A stretch of 64,000 nt of DNA from Williamsia sp. 1135 (GCF_002095395.1 NZ_MJEI01000106.1:124001-188000); one strand, 5' to 3'; counted from the first letter of the stretch, positions 40,598 to 51,351 are shown. The notes: generated by a model not told the origin, from the sequence alone. Translations and numbers: made by a program.

Positions 40598-42822
40598 GCT
40601 TGGGAGGCCAGGTGGGCGCGGATCGACTGCTCGAGCGGTGTCACCTCGATGGGCACGCCGGTCATGTTCGCCATGCCGGCTAGTCGTTCGAGATCCTCGG
40701 GATCGGACGAGATGAGGGCGTTCACGTTCGCACCGCCGCTACCGAGTTCATTGGACGCGGCATCGTTCGCCTTCGTCCAGCCACCGGTGCCGTTGTGTCC
40801 CCAGCCGTGAGGAATGGCGACGACCCCGGGTTTGATGTCGTCCGTGACGCTGATCGGCAGGGCGATCTGTCCGTGCCGGGACGTCACCGTGACCAGGTCG
40901 CCCTCGTCGAGGCCGCGAGCGCTTGCGTCCGCAGGGTGCATACGGGCGCTGTGAGCGCGTCCGCCGCGCAGGAGCAGCGGCGCATTGTGCTGCCAGCTGT
41001 TCTCCGACCGGATCTCCCGCATTCCGATGAGCCGCAACGGGTACGACGGGTCGTCGGCAGGGTCGAGCCGGTCGATCTCGGCGAGCAATTCGGGTGCGTC
41101 GAGGCGGATCTTGCGGTGCCGATGAGTGACGAACTTACCCAACTGACCTGGTTCGAGATGGTCGGCGACGATGGTGCCGTGCGGGAACTTGTCGAGCAGC
41201 CGCTTGAACGTGAGTCCGCCGCGGCGTAATCCGAAGCGATCCCCACCCGTTCCCAGCCGGACCACCAGATCCGAGAGTCTTGTCGGTGTCCAGGGTTTGC
41301 CGATTCGGGCGGCGAGCTTGTTGAACAGATGCAGCCCACGGAGTGCCGGTGCCTGGGGAGCGAGCGCGGCGACGAGCTCGTTGACGATCTGCCACTCCTC
41401 GCGGGCTTCGCCCATGGGCGGGATGACCGCGTCGGTCGCCTGTTTGAAGGGTGTGGTGAACAGCGGCTGGAAGGGGATCAGGAAGTCGGCCCGCTCGTAC
41501 ATGGTGGTCGTCGGCAAGATGTAGTCGGCGTGGGCATTGGTCTCGTTCTGATAGAAGTCGAGCGACACCATCAGGTCGAGCCCGCCGAGGGCTTTGACGA
41601 GTTCGTCGCCGTTCGGCACCGACAGCACCGGATTGCCCGCGCTGACGAACAGTGCCTTGAGCTGTCCCTTGCCCGGGGTCAGCATCTCTTTGGCCATCAG
41701 CGACGCCGGAGCGGTGCCGAGGACCTGCGGCAAGCCGCCGACCCGACTGCGCCGACCGTTCCACGCGAAGTTCGAAACATGCTGCATGGCAGTGACTCCG
41801 ACGCGCTGTCCGGGTATACCCAGGTCGCCGAACATCGAGCCGCCGACCGCGTCGAGGTTGCCCGCGACGAGGTTGACGATGTCGAGCAGCGCCGTGGTCA
41901 GGGTGCCGGTCCGGCCGAGTGAGGTGCCCACCCGGCCATAGAGTGCCGCGCGGTCGGTGAGCACCAGGGTGCGGGCGAGGTCCCGCACGGTGTCGGCGTC
42001 GATGCCGGTGCGCTCCGAGGTCAGCTCCGGCGGATATTTCGCCGCCAGCGACTTGATGGCCGCCACCCCGGTGGCCTGTTCGCGAAGCCGGTCGTCGTCG
42101 GCGAGCTTCTCGTCGAACATCACGTGCAGCAACGACAGCAGCAACAGGGCATCGGTGTCTGGGACGATCGGCTGCCAGTCGAACTCTCGGGCCGTCTCGG
42201 TGCGCCGTGGATCGATGACCAAGACCCGACCGCCGCGCTTGGTGATCGCGGTGAGCCCCTCGCGGATACGCGGCGAACTCATCACGCTGCCATGCGAGAC
42301 AACGGGATTGGCGCCGATGATGACGAGGAACTGGACTCTGTTGATGTCGGGTATGGGGGCGGCGACAGGGGTGCCGTAGAGAAAATGGCTGGCCACGAAG
42401 CGGTTGTTCACGTCCTGAGAGCCAGCGGAGTAGACGTGGGGCGTGGCGAGCAGCGTGGTGAAGTTGGCGACCCAGAGGGTGTGGCCCGTCGAGAAGGTCG
42501 CGGGATTGCCGAAGTACCAACCGATACCGGACGCTCCGTCGCGCTTGTGTATCGCGGCCAGTTTCTCGGTGATCTCGCTCATCGCGGTGTCCCACGAGAC
42601 CTGTTCGAACTCGCCGAACTCGTTCTTCCGCAGCGGGTGCAGCACTCGATCGGGGTCATTGACGATTTCGCTGAAGGCGATTCCCTTCGGGCAGGCGAAC
42701 CCCTTCGACAGAGGGTTCTCCTTGTCCGGCCGCAGGGAAAGCAGCTTGCCGTCTTCGACGGTGGCGATCATCCCGCACAGCGGTTCGCAGATTCGGCAGA
42801 AGGTTGTTTTGTTCTCGGCCAT
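40570..42822 (-). CDS. Molybdopterin-dependent oxidoreductase with one 4Fe-4S cluster
   Basis: 750 aa from ATG 42822 (GGGAG upstream; the longer frame is not used). An N-terminal Fe-S motif CRICEPLC with a fourth Cys in FACPKG, then WDTAMSEITEKLAAIHKRDG, the cofactor region GANPVVSHGSVMSSPRIRE and VIDPRRTETA, and the C-terminal molydopterin-dinucleotide domain (HPADASARGLDEGDLV, HGWGHNGTGGWTKAND). It resembles the stand-alone assimilatory-type/formate-dehydrogenase-like group common in actinobacteria. Substrate unknown. No maturation or electron-transfer partner gene is adjacent. It lies downstream of the rhamnose regulator on the same strand with a gap of 112 bp. Confidence 0.88.
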   Translation of the reverse strand: MAENKTTFCRICEPLCGMIATVEDGKLLSLRPDKENPLSKGFACPKGIAFSEIVNDPDRVLHPLRKNEFGEFEQVSWDTAMSEITEKLAAIHKRDGASGIGWYFGNPATFSTGHTLWVANFTTLLATPHVYSAGSQDVNNRFVASHFLYGTPVAAPIPDINRVQFLVIIGANPVVSHGSVMSSPRIREGLTAITKRGGRVLVIDPRRTETAREFDWQPIVPDTDALLLLSLLHVMFDEKLADDDRLREQATGVAAIKSLAAKYPPELTSERTGIDADTVRDLARTLVLTDRAALYGRVGTSLGRTGTLTTALLDIVNLVAGNLDAVGGSMFGDLGIPGQRVGVTAMQHVSNFAWNGRRSRVGGLPQVLGTAPASLMAKEMLTPGKGQLKALFVSAGNPVLSVPNGDELVKALGGLDLMVSLDFYQNETNAHADYILPTTTMYERADFLIPFQPLFTTPFKQATDAVIPPMGEAREEWQIVNELVAALAPQAPALRGLHLFNKLAARIGKPWTPTRLSDLVVRLGTGGDRFGLRRGGLTFKRLLDKFPHGTIVADHLEPGQLGKFVTHRHRKIRLDAPELLAEIDRLDPADDPSYPLRLIGMREIRSENSWQHNAPLLLRGGRAHSARMHPADASARGLDEGDLVTVTSRHGQIALPISVTDDIKPGVVAIPHGWGHNGTGGWTKANDAASNELGSGGANVNALISSDPEDLERLAGMANMTGVPIEVTPLEQSIRAHLASQAPELVDSGE

Positions 42823-42934
42823 GAGCAGCTCCCTGGTGATCCGTCTCACATCTGACAACGAGTGTTCCACAATGGTGGCCGGAAACACCAGGGATGGCGG
42901 TCGGAGGCCTCGTTGGTCCGACCCGATCAGCGGG

Positions 42935-43945
42935 TCAGGCGGGAGCGGTGGAGGCCCGGATGACCAAGCGCGGCTGGAAGAGCACATGGCGGGGCGGGGT
43001 CTGCGGAGACCGAGAGATCTCATCGACGAGGAGCTCGATGGCGCTGGACCCCAGCTGGCGGCTCGGCTGGCTGATCGATGACAGGGGGACCACGGCGGAC
43101 TGGGCGAAGTCGATGTCGTCGTAGCCGATGAGCGCGATGTCGCGGGGTACCGCGATGTCGCCGAGCATCGTCAGGGCCTGCAGGATCCCGATGGCCAGGA
43201 GGTCGTTGGCGCAGAAGACGGCGTCGGGACGCTCGTTCGCCGGACGCCTGCGGATCTCCTCGCCCGCGGCGCGGCCTGCCAGCACACTCAGCGACGGCGT
43301 TTCGATCACCTCGAGCGTTGCGTCGGGTACCCGAGCGATCGCCTCGTTAGCGCCGCGCAGTCGGTCGGCCACCTGGTGCAGACCGCGGGGGCCGCCGACG
43401 AAGGCGAGCCGACGCCTCCCGGTCTCGTACAGGTGCGTGCACGCCAGCGCGCCACCGGCGACATCGTCGACGGCGACCGACGGAAACACCGTCCCCTGCC
43501 CGTTACGGTCGACGAGAACCACGGGCGTTCCGCGCTGGTGCAATGCTTCGAGCCGACTCAGATCGTCGCCGACCGGCGACACCAGAACGCCGAAAACCCG
43601 CTGCTCGTCGAAGGTCTCGATGTACATGTGCTCGCGGGCGACATCGTCGTCGGACGTACCCAGCAGGAGGGTGAGGTTGTTCTCCGCCGCCTGCCGCTCT
43701 GCGGCCCGGGCGAGATCGGTGAAGAACGGGTTCCCCACATCGAGGACGATCAGGCCGACGCAGCGCGACCTACCTGCTTTGAGTTGCCGCGCAGCGTCGT
43801 TGCGTACGAAGCCGAGTTCGGTGATCGCCTTGTGCACTCGATCGACAGTCGCCGGCGCTACCTTGTCGGGGGCGTTCAGCACATTCGACACGGTCCCGAT
43901 GGACACCGACGCGGCTGCGGCCACCTCGCGCATGCTCACCGACAT
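42935..43945 (-). CDS. LacI-family regulator of the rhamnose operon
   Basis: 336 aa from ATG 43945 (GGGAAG upstream); the frame to 43978 is longer without a site. HTH SMREVAAAASVSIGTVSNVL with hinge AARQLKAGRSR, then the periplasmic-binding-like ligand domain (GLIVLDVGNPFFTDL, VVLVDRNGQG, DAVFCANDLLAIGILQALT, IALIGYDDIDFA). It is the last gene of the rhamnose operon, 57 bp after lldD. The perfect palindrome TTGAAACGTTTCAA at 51791-51804, of the form LacI proteins bind, and the near copy at 49917-49930 are its probable sites; rhamnose or a pathway intermediate is the likely effector. Confidence 0.85.
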   Translation of the reverse strand: MSVSMREVAAAASVSIGTVSNVLNAPDKVAPATVDRVHKAITELGFVRNDAARQLKAGRSRCVGLIVLDVGNPFFTDLARAAERQAAENNLTLLLGTSDDDVAREHMYIETFDEQRVFGVLVSPVGDDLSRLEALHQRGTPVVLVDRNGQGTVFPSVAVDDVAGGALACTHLYETGRRRLAFVGGPRGLHQVADRLRGANEAIARVPDATLEVIETPSLSVLAGRAAGEEIRRRPANERPDAVFCANDLLAIGILQALTMLGDIAVPRDIALIGYDDIDFAQSAVVPLSSISQPSRQLGSSAIELLVDEISRSPQTPPRHVLFQPRLVIRASTAPA

Positions 43946-44002
43946 CGCTGCTTCCCTTTCCGACCTCCGGGTGGACACCCGACCCCCGCGTCCCCCGACA
44001 GG

Positions 44003-45247
44003 CTAGCGCGGAGCCAGTCGGGTCAGCTGCGTGACGTGCGCCGGGGTCAACTCCTCGAGCGAGGTGACACCCAGTAGTCGCATGGTGCGTTCGACCTGTT
44101 CGGCGAGGATGTCGACGGCCCGGTTGACGCCTGCTTCGCCGCCTGCCATGAGGCCGTAGAGGTAGGCCCGGCCGATCAGGGTGAAACGCGCGCCGAGCGC
44201 GATGGCCGCGACGATGTCTGCCCCGGACATGATGCCGGTGTCGAGGAGGACCTCGGTGTCGGAACCGACCTCACGGGCGACGTCCGGGAGCAGATGGAAG
44301 GGGATCGGTGCCCGGTCGAGTTGCCGTCCACCATGATTCGACAGCACGATGCCATCGACACCCAGGTTGACCACAGCTTGTGCGTCGGCCACGGTCTGAA
44401 TGCCCTTCACGACGATCTTGCCGGGCCACTGATCGCGGATCCAGGCCAGGTCGTCGAAGGTCACCGTCGGATCGAACATGGTGTCCAGCAGTTCGGCAAC
44501 GGTGCCCGACCAGCGATCGAGGGAGGCGAAGGCCAGCGGTTCGGTGGTGAGGAAATCGATCCACCAACTCGGGCGCGGCAGCGCGTTGAGGACCGTGCCC
44601 GGGGTGAGCGCAGGAGGGATCGACATCCCGTTGCGCTTGTCCCGCAGGCGCGCGCCGGCGACCGGGACGTCGACGGTGACGAGCAGGCTGTCGTAACCGG
44701 CCTTGGCGGCCCGGTCGACCAGCGCCATCGAGCGTTCGCGTTCCTTCCACATGTAGAGCTGGAACCAGTTGCGGCCCTGCGGATTGGCCTCCTGGACATC
44801 CTCGATGGACGCGGTACCCATGGTGGACAGCGAGAAGGGGATGCCTGCCCGTGCCGCGGCATGGGCGCCGGCGATCTCGCCTTCGGTCTGCATCATGCGG
44901 GTGAAACCGGTGGGCGCGATACCGAACGGCAACGACACCGGGGCGCCGAGGACCTCCCAACCGGTGCTCACCTTGGAGACGTCACGCAAGATCGCCGGAT
45001 TGAACTGGATGTCTGCGAAGGCTTCCCGGGCACGGCCGATGGAGATCTCGGCCTCGGCAGAACCGTCGGTGTAATCGAAGGCGGCCTTCGGGGTGCGGCG
45101 TTTCGCGATGCGGCGCAGGTCCTCGATCGTGAGAGCGGCATCCAGTCGCCGCTTCTTGGCGTCGAACTCCGGCTTCTTGAACTTCATCAGGGGCGCGAGG
45201 TCATGGACCTTCGGCAGTTGTCGTTTCATAGCGCTGTGTCGTGTCAT
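44003..45247 (-). CDS. lldD: FMN-dependent L-lactate dehydrogenase (LldD type)
   Basis: 414 aa from ATG 45247, which overlaps the rhaB stop as ATGA. Alpha-hydroxy-acid oxidase fold: [16 protein letters not shown] near residue 60, [41 protein letters not shown], and the substrate/FMN-binding [21 protein letters not shown] and [10 protein letters not shown]. Catalytic His in SNHGGR. In this operon it should oxidise the L-lactate formed from lactaldehyde to pyruvate, feeding electrons to the membrane. Such placement inside a rhamnose operon is known in actinobacteria. Confidence 0.88.
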   Translation of the reverse strand: MTRHSAMKRQLPKVHDLAPLMKFKKPEFDAKKRRLDAALTIEDLRRIAKRRTPKAAFDYTDGSAEAEISIGRAREAFADIQFNPAILRDVSKVSTGWEVLGAPVSLPFGIAPTGFTRMMQTEGEIAGAHAAARAGIPFSLSTMGTASIEDVQEANPQGRNWFQLYMWKERERSMALVDRAAKAGYDSLLVTVDVPVAGARLRDKRNGMSIPPALTPGTVLNALPRPSWWIDFLTTEPLAFASLDRWSGTVAELLDTMFDPTVTFDDLAWIRDQWPGKIVVKGIQTVADAQAVVNLGVDGIVLSNHGGRQLDRAPIPFHLLPDVAREVGSDTEVLLDTGIMSGADIVAAIALGARFTLIGRAYLYGLMAGGEAGVNRAVDILAEQVERTMRLLGVTSLEELTPAHVTQLTRLAPR

Positions 45248-46716
45248 CGGGTTGCCTTCAGGTGGTGTGCGGCCGCTGTACGCGGCTCGAAACGTTCGGG
45301 TGGGAAGGTGGCGGCGACCAGCGCGCGTGCGCTCTCGGGATCGTCGGCGACCAGCTCTTTGGTGCGGGCGGAGACCAGGATGTTGCCGATCGCGGTGGCC
45401 TCGACGGGGCCGGCGAGTACCGGCATGCCGAGTCGATCTGCGGTGAGCTGACACAGCAATCGATTTCGGGAGCCGCCGCCGACGATGTGCACGACCTCGA
45501 CCTCGGTGCCCGAGAGGGATGCCGCCTCATGGACACGACGGGCGAAAGCGCCGGCGAGGCTCTCCAGAATGGCTCGAACCATCGGGGCGCGGCCGGCCGG
45601 GGCGGGAAGACCTCGGCTGGTGTACCACCGCGCGATACGCGCCGGCATGTCACCGGGTGTCAGGAACTCCGGGTCATCGGTGTCGAAGAGTTCGACCGGG
45701 GAGTGTGCCTGTGCTGCCTCGTCGAGCAAGCGGGGCAGCTCGACGGCAGCGCCTTCGCGCTGCCATTGCCGTACGGACTCACTCAGAAGCCACAGGCCCA
45801 TGACGTTGCGGAGGAATCGTATTCGACCGTCCACCCCGACCTCATTGGTGAAGTTGGCGACTCGAGCCGCGGGATCGACGACCCGGTCGGTCAACTCGAC
45901 ACCGACCAGCCCCCAGGTGCCGCACGAGATGTATGCGGCCGATTCGGGGCGCATCGGCACGGCGACCACCGCCGAGGCGGTGTCGTGCGAGGCAACGGCG
46001 CTCACTGTGACCGACGACGGCAGTCCGAGCTGCGTGACGATCTGCGGCAGGACCGGACCGAGTTCGGAGCCGGGTTCGATGAGCGCGGGAAACAACCCGG
46101 TGGGCAGCCCGAGCGTGCGTTCGAGTTCGCTGTCCCAGATGCCGTCCGCGCCGAGCAGCCCGGTGGTCGAGGCGTTGGTGCGTTCGGTCGCCATCTGACC
46201 GGTGAGCCAGTACCCGATGAGGTCCGGGATCAGCAGTGCCCGGTCGGCGAGCTCGAGTGTCCCGGCCTGCTTTTCCGCCATCAGTTGGTACACGGTGTTG
46301 AAGGGCAGGAACTGCAAGCCGTTGCGGGCGTGGAGCACTGCGGGATCGATCCCTCGGTGTACCGCCGAGACACCGGCGTGGTTCCGGTCATCGCGGTAGT
46401 GGTAGGGCAGGCCGAGCAGGCGCCCGTCGCGCAGCAACCCGTAATCGACTGCCCACGAGTCGACCCCGATCCCGATCAGATCCGTGGCCTGACGTGCCGC
46501 CGACGACAAGCCGTCGCGGATATGCGAGTACAGGCCGGGTAAGTCCCAGTGCAACGCAGTTCGGTGGCCGTCCCAGATAGGGAGGGGGCCGTTGGGGAAT
46601 CGATTCACCTCGCGAATGTCCAGCCGGCCGCCGCCGACCTCGGCCAGCATCACGCGACCGCTGGTCGCTCCTAGGTCGACGGCGGCAAGCTCGGCCACGC
46701 GTGAGCCCTTGCTCAT
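45244..46716 (-). CDS. rhaB: L-rhamnulokinase
   Basis: 490 aa from ATG 46716, overlapping the aldolase gene stop (ATGA). FGGY carbohydrate kinase fold: [15 protein letters not shown] for phosphate binding, [50 protein letters not shown], and [20 protein letters not shown]. All typical of RhaB. Phosphorylates L-rhamnulose at O1. The longer upstream frame is a shadow of the aldolase gene. Confidence 0.93.
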   Translation of the reverse strand: MSKGSRVAELAAVDLGATSGRVMLAEVGGGRLDIREVNRFPNGPLPIWDGHRTALHWDLPGLYSHIRDGLSSAARQATDLIGIGVDSWAVDYGLLRDGRLLGLPYHYRDDRNHAGVSAVHRGIDPAVLHARNGLQFLPFNTVYQLMAEKQAGTLELADRALLIPDLIGYWLTGQMATERTNASTTGLLGADGIWDSELERTLGLPTGLFPALIEPGSELGPVLPQIVTQLGLPSSVTVSAVASHDTASAVVAVPMRPESAAYISCGTWGLVGVELTDRVVDPAARVANFTNEVGVDGRIRFLRNVMGLWLLSESVRQWQREGAAVELPRLLDEAAQAHSPVELFDTDDPEFLTPGDMPARIARWYTSRGLPAPAGRAPMVRAILESLAGAFARRVHEAASLSGTEVEVVHIVGGGSRNRLLCQLTADRLGMPVLAGPVEATAIGNILVSARTKELVADDPESARALVAATFPPERFEPRTAAAHHLKATR

Positions 46717-48749
46717 CGCAGGAATGCCGCGGCCACACCGGCATCGACGGGCACGTGCAGGCCGGTGGTGTGCGACATGTCGGAGCTGCACAGCACGAAC
46801 GCCGCGTTGGCGATGTTCTCCGGCAGCACTTCGCGTTTGAGCAATGTGCGCTGGGCGTAGAACTCGCCGAGATCTTCTTCGGCGACACCGTAGACGGCCG
46901 CTCGCTTCGCGCCCCAGCCGCCGGCGAAGATGCCCGATCCGCGGACCACCCCATCTGGGTTGATGCCGTTGACCTTGATGCCGTGCTCGCCGAGTTCGGC
47001 GGCGAGCAGTCGAACCTGATGTGCCTGATCGGCTTTGGTCGCCGAGTACGCGATGTTGTTCGGGCCGGCGAACACCGAGTTCTTCGACGAGATGTACAGG
47101 ATGTCGCCGCCCATCTGCTGATCGATGAGTGCCTTCGCGGCAGCCTTCGACACCAGGAACGATCCGCGGGCCATCACGTTGTGCTGCAGGTCCCAGTCTG
47201 CCGCGGTGGTGTCGAGAAGCGATTTCGACAGCGAGAGTCCCGCGTTGTTGACCACCAGGTCGATACCGCCGAACGCGAGGACGCACGCATCGATCGCGGC
47301 CTGCACCTGCGCCTCGTCGGTGACGTCGGCGCGGATCCCGATGGCGACGTCGGACCCGCCGATCTCTTCGGCCGCAGCTGCTGCCTTCTCCTCGTCGAGG
47401 TCGGCGATCACGACACACGCACCTTCGGCGGCGAGCCGGGTCGCGATGGCCTTGCCGATGCCCGAGGCGGCTCCGGTCACCAGAGCGATCCGGGTGGCCA
47501 GCGGCTTGGGCTTGGGCATCCGGGCGAGCTTGGCCTCTTCCAGGGCCCAGTACTCGATGCGGAACTTCTCGACTTCGTCGATGGGCAGGTAGTGCGAGAT
47601 CGACTCGGCGCCGCGCATGACATTGATGGCGTTGAGATAGAACTCGCCGGCCACCCGGGCGGTCTGCTTGTTCTTGCCGTAGCTGAACATGCCGACGCCC
47701 GGGATCAGCACGATCGCCGGGTCGGCCCCGCGCATGGCGGGGGAGTCCTCGGTGGCGTGCCGGTTGTAATACGCGGTGTAGTCGTCGCGGTAGGAGCTGT
47801 GGAGCTCACGCAGACGTGCGATGCAGTCCTCGATGGGCGCATCGGCCGGCAGGTCGAGCACCATCGGCTTGACCTTGGTGCGCAAGAAGTGATCGGGGCA
47901 TGACGTCCCGAGTGCGGCGAGCCGGGGATGCTCGGCGCCGGTGAGGAATTCGAGGACCGGGTCGGTGTCGGTGAAGTGCCCGACCTGGGCGTTGTCGGTG
48001 GACGCCAGTCCGCGCAGGGTCGGTGCCAGCGCAGCGGCTTTCGCGTGACGCTCGGCCGGACTCAGCGGTCCGAAGCCCCGCAACGGCGGGCCGAAGGGTT
48101 GCTTCCGGCCGTTGGCCGCGATGAATTCCTCCGCGGCCGAGATGATCTCGAGGGAGTTGGCTTCGGCCGCCTCGGAGGTCTCGCCCCACGCGGTGATGCC
48201 GTGGCCCCCGAGGATCGTGCCGATCGCCTGCGGATTCTGGCGTTTGACCTCGGCGATATCGAGTCCGAGCTGGAAACCGGGTCGCCGCCACGGAACCCAG
48301 ATCACCCGGTCGCCCCAGATCTGCTTCGTGATCGCCTCACCGTCGGCGGCGGTGGCGATCGCGATACCGGAGTCGGGGTGCAGGTGGTCGACGTGGTCGG
48401 CGTCCACCAGGCCGTGCATGGCGGTGTCGATCGACGGCGCCGCGCCGCCGCGACCGTGCAGCGTGTAGTCGAATGCGGCGACCATCTCGTCCTCACGGTC
48501 GACGCCGGGATACACACCGGTCAGCGCGCGCAGGCGGTCCAGTCGCAGTACCGCGAGACCGTTCTCGGTGAGGGTGCCCAGGTCTCCGCCCGAACCCTTG
48601 ACCCACATGAGGTCGACGTCCTGGCCGGTCACCGGGTCGCGCTCGGTGCCCTTGGCGGAAGTGTTGCCGCCCGCATAGTTGGTGTTCTTGGGGTCGGCGC
48701 CGAGCCGGTTGGAGCGTTCGATCAGTTGGGTGACGGTTTCATTGGTCAT
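46713..48749 (-). CDS. rhaEW: Bifunctional rhamnulose-1-phosphate aldolase / lactaldehyde dehydrogenase
   Basis: 678 aa. Residues 1-420 are a class II aldolase (NYAGGNTSAKG, VKGSGGDLGTL, HVDHLHPDSGIAIATA with the zinc His pair). Residues about 425-678 are an SDR dehydrogenase: TGAASGIGKAIATRLAAEGA, NNAGLSLSKSL, ISSKNSVFAGPNNIAYSATK with Tyr-Lys. This is the fused form known in Bacillus and actinobacteria, splitting rhamnulose-1-P to DHAP and L-lactaldehyde and oxidising the latter to L-lactate. It is preceded by rhaI with a 36-bp gap. Confidence 0.93.
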   Translation of the reverse strand: MTNETVTQLIERSNRLGADPKNTNYAGGNTSAKGTERDPVTGQDVDLMWVKGSGGDLGTLTENGLAVLRLDRLRALTGVYPGVDREDEMVAAFDYTLHGRGGAAPSIDTAMHGLVDADHVDHLHPDSGIAIATAADGEAITKQIWGDRVIWVPWRRPGFQLGLDIAEVKRQNPQAIGTILGGHGITAWGETSEAAEANSLEIISAAEEFIAANGRKQPFGPPLRGFGPLSPAERHAKAAALAPTLRGLASTDNAQVGHFTDTDPVLEFLTGAEHPRLAALGTSCPDHFLRTKVKPMVLDLPADAPIEDCIARLRELHSSYRDDYTAYYNRHATEDSPAMRGADPAIVLIPGVGMFSYGKNKQTARVAGEFYLNAINVMRGAESISHYLPIDEVEKFRIEYWALEEAKLARMPKPKPLATRIALVTGAASGIGKAIATRLAAEGACVVIADLDEEKAAAAAEEIGGSDVAIGIRADVTDEAQVQAAIDACVLAFGGIDLVVNNAGLSLSKSLLDTTAADWDLQHNVMARGSFLVSKAAAKALIDQQMGGDILYISSKNSVFAGPNNIAYSATKADQAHQVRLLAAELGEHGIKVNGINPDGVVRGSGIFAGGWGAKRAAVYGVAEEDLGEFYAQRTLLKREVLPENIANAAFVLCSSDMSHTTGLHVPVDAGVAAAFLR

Positions 48750-48785
48750 GGTGTTGTTCCTTCGAAAATGGTGATGCGGGAATGC

Positions 48786-49955
48786 TCAAGCGCCCCAGGA
48801 GGACTGCGTACCGCCGACGCGGGCGGCGGCGATCTCTTCCTGGTATCCGGAGTCGGCGAATGCGGCCATCGGATCGGCCGGGAGACCGCGCTCGATCCGC
48901 CAAGTCGCAAGATCGGGCCGGATGTCGGTGTAGAACGCGTCCATGAAGATTGCGTTGGCGCCCAGCACATCTCCCGCCTCCTGGGCGGCGGCCAGCGCGT
49001 CTGTGTCGACGAGCAGCGCGCGGGCGGTCATCTCCTGCACGTTGAGCACCGACCGGATCTGACCGGGGATCTTCTCTTCGACGTTGTGGCACTGATCGAG
49101 CATCAGGGCGACCGGTGACCCGGTGGCGAGGCCGCCGCCGCGGATGACCTCGAACATGATGCGGAACAGCTGGAACGGATCTGCCGCACCGACGATCAGG
49201 TCGTCGTCGGCATAGAACCGCGAGTTGAAGTCGAACGAACCGAGCTTCCCGAGCCGCAGCAACTGCGCCACGATGAACTCGATGTTCGTCCCCGGCGCGT
49301 GGTGGCCGGTGTCGAGGCAGACCAGGGCACGTTCGCCGAGAGCGCTGACCTGGGCGTAGGAAGTTCCCCAGTCGGGCACATCCGTCATGTACGTCGCGGG
49401 CTCGAAGAACTTGTATTCCAGCACCATTCGCTGCTCTTGACCGATGTGCTGGTAGATGGTCGCGAGTGACTCCGCGAGGCGATCCTGCCTGCCGCGGATG
49501 TCACCCTGGCCCGGATAGTTCGTGCCGTCGGCGAGCCAGATCTTCAGGTCGCGAGAGCCGGTCTCGTTCATCACCTCGATGCATGCGAGGTGATGATCGA
49601 TCGCTTTTTGCCGCACATGCTTGTCGGTGTGGGTCAGGCTGCCGAACTTGTAGTCGTCGTCCTGGAAGGTGTTGGAGTTGACCGTTCCCAGGCCGACTCC
49701 CAGGTCGGTGGCATAGGTGCGAAGCGCCCCGAAGTCGTCGACGAGATCCCAGGGGATGTGGAGTGCGACCTTCGGTGCCAGTCCGGTGAAACGGTGCACG
49801 GTCGCGGCGTCGGCGATCTTCTCCTCGACGGTGCGCGGGGTGCCGGGGGTGCCGAAGACCTTGAACCGCGTCCCGGAGTTCCCGAACGCCCAGGAGGGGA
49901 GTTCGATGGCCAGATTCTGAAACGTTTCAATTGCGTCGGAGTCGAAGTTTCTCAT
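48786..49955 (-). CDS. rhaI: L-rhamnose isomerase
   Basis: 389 aa. TIM-barrel sugar isomerase of the RhaI type. Metal ligands and neighbours visible: Glu in VLEYKFFEP, Asp/His in CLDTGHHAPG, Asp in FDFNSRFYADDD; MLDQCHN near the end. Converts L-rhamnose to L-rhamnulose. One base separates its start from the MFS transporter stop. Codons 9-13 contain a near-perfect copy of the operon's operator. Confidence 0.92.
   Translation of the reverse strand: MRNFDSDAIETFQNLAIELPSWAFGNSGTRFKVFGTPGTPRTVEEKIADAATVHRFTGLAPKVALHIPWDLVDDFGALRTYATDLGVGLGTVNSNTFQDDDYKFGSLTHTDKHVRQKAIDHHLACIEVMNETGSRDLKIWLADGTNYPGQGDIRGRQDRLAESLATIYQHIGQEQRMVLEYKFFEPATYMTDVPDWGTSYAQVSALGERALVCLDTGHHAPGTNIEFIVAQLLRLGKLGSFDFNSRFYADDDLIVGAADPFQLFRIMFEVIRGGGLATGSPVALMLDQCHNVEEKIPGQIRSVLNVQEMTARALLVDTDALAAAQEAGDVLGANAIFMDAFYTDIRPDLATWRIERGLPADPMAAFADSGYQEEIAAARVGGTQSSWGA
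49917..49930 (-). promoter_or_regulatory. Second LacI-type operator, inside rhaI
   Basis: CTGAAACGTTTCAA on the plus strand, 13 of 14 identical to the perfect operator at 51791-51804, 1874 bp away centre to centre. It could act as a roadblock site or allow DNA looping, as in the lac operon O2. A chance hit is possible but unlikely for a 13/14 match in the right operon. Confidence 0.5.
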
Positions 49956-49956
49956 G

Positions 49957-51351
49957 TCAGTTTCCTCCTGCGTTGCCTGCTGACGCCGGCACGTTCACCG
50001 TCGGGGACGGCTCCTGTCGAACCGGATCCCGTCGAGCTGCAGGTGTGGTGGTCGTCAGTTCGGGACTGATCGGCTCGCCGTAGCGCTCGATCTCGATGTC
50101 CTTGAGCTCCTTGCCGCGGGTGTTGGGGGCCCAGACAACCCCGACGATCAGCGAGGCCGTCAGGCAGATCATCAGGATGAGTCCGACCCAGGCCAAACCG
50201 GTGGCGGCGAGCAGGGTGGGGAAGAAGTAGCTCAGCAGGCCGGTGGCCGTGCGGACCACGAAGAACATGATGCCCTGGGCGCTGGCCCGGTAAGGGGTCG
50301 CGAACAATTCGCTGGCCCAGAGGCTGTAGAAGGCCTGCGCACCGACACCGCTCGAGATGCCCCAGCAGATCGCGAAGATGAGAAGGGTGGTCATGCCGCC
50401 GTCGGTGAACAGGACCAGCACGCCCCAGGCGAAGATGCCGGGGATCGCGCCGAGAGCAAAGAGCAGTCGCTGCGACATGTGGTCGGCGAGCCGCATGAAG
50501 ACGAAGTAGGTCGCGAGCACTGTCATGCCCCAGACCAGCACCTGCAGCAGGTTCTGCTGGACCTCGCTCTCGAGGCCTGCGGTCTCGTAGACGCGCGGCA
50601 TGAAGATGCCCGCCTGGCCGGCGACGGTGTTCCAGAAGCCGTAGATGCCGATGAGCACGAGTAGTGCGGTGATGTTGACCTTCTTGGAGAACAGGCCGCG
50701 CAGTCCTTCGCCTCCCGAGGCGGACGTCTGCGGCGCGTCGACGTTCTCGCGGCCCTCGTCCTTCCAGATCTTCGACTCGACCAGGCCTTGACGGATCCAC
50801 CAGACCACAGCGGCGACGACGAACAGGTGGAGGAAGATGATCCGTGATCCCAGGAGTCCCAGCGGGGCGAGCGCGGCGGCCAGCGCGAAGCCGACGAGCG
50901 GTCCGACCGACCAGGCGAGCTGGGCGGTGCCGACGTGCTTGGCGCGAGCGCCAGAAGGGGCCTGCTCGGCAATGTAGGTCCACGACGCGGGGACGCCGGC
51001 GCCGACCGCGATACCGGTGACCACGAACGCGATCATCAGCATTCCGAAGTTCATGGCGAACGCGGCCAGCAGAACGCCGACCATGTAGACGATCAGGTCG
51101 TAGGTGTAGATCGCCTTGCGGCCGTAGCGATCACACAGCGGACCGCCGATCGCGGCACCGATCGCGGCACCGAAAGCGTTGGCGCTGAGCGCGGCGAGCA
51201 ACCCGACGGCGAAGTTGCTGATGCCGAACTCGTCCTGCCAGAAGCCGAGGGTGGTGGCGATGGCGATGATCGAGCCGGCCTCGATGTAGTTGGACATGGC
51301 GACCGAGATGGTCGCCTTCCAGCCGGTGGTCTTCTTTGCCCCGATTTTCAT
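49957..51351 (-). CDS. MFS sugar transporter, probably rhamnose importer
   Basis: 464 aa, ATG 51351 with GAAGGAG 5 nt upstream. Twelve transmembrane segments; the sugar-porter loop GGPLCDRYGRKAIYTYD after TM2 and the SWTYIAEQAPSGARAK segment are typical. The C-terminal tail is long and Pro/Thr-rich. Its place between rhaM and rhaI indicates rhamnose (or a related deoxysugar) as substrate. Confidence 0.88.
   Translation of the reverse strand: MKIGAKKTTGWKATISVAMSNYIEAGSIIAIATTLGFWQDEFGISNFAVGLLAALSANAFGAAIGAAIGGPLCDRYGRKAIYTYDLIVYMVGVLLAAFAMNFGMLMIAFVVTGIAVGAGVPASWTYIAEQAPSGARAKHVGTAQLAWSVGPLVGFALAAALAPLGLLGSRIIFLHLFVVAAVVWWIRQGLVESKIWKDEGRENVDAPQTSASGGEGLRGLFSKKVNITALLVLIGIYGFWNTVAGQAGIFMPRVYETAGLESEVQQNLLQVLVWGMTVLATYFVFMRLADHMSQRLLFALGAIPGIFAWGVLVLFTDGGMTTLLIFAICWGISSGVGAQAFYSLWASELFATPYRASAQGIMFFVVRTATGLLSYFFPTLLAATGLAWVGLILMICLTASLIVGVVWAPNTRGKELKDIEIERYGEPISPELTTTTPAARRDPVRQEPSPTVNVPASAGNAGGN

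Noticed and set aside
45244-47418. 724-aa open frame covering rhaB and more
   Set aside because: The extra N-terminal part is an antisense-like shadow of the aldolase gene; the true rhaB start is ATG 46716, overlapping the aldolase stop.
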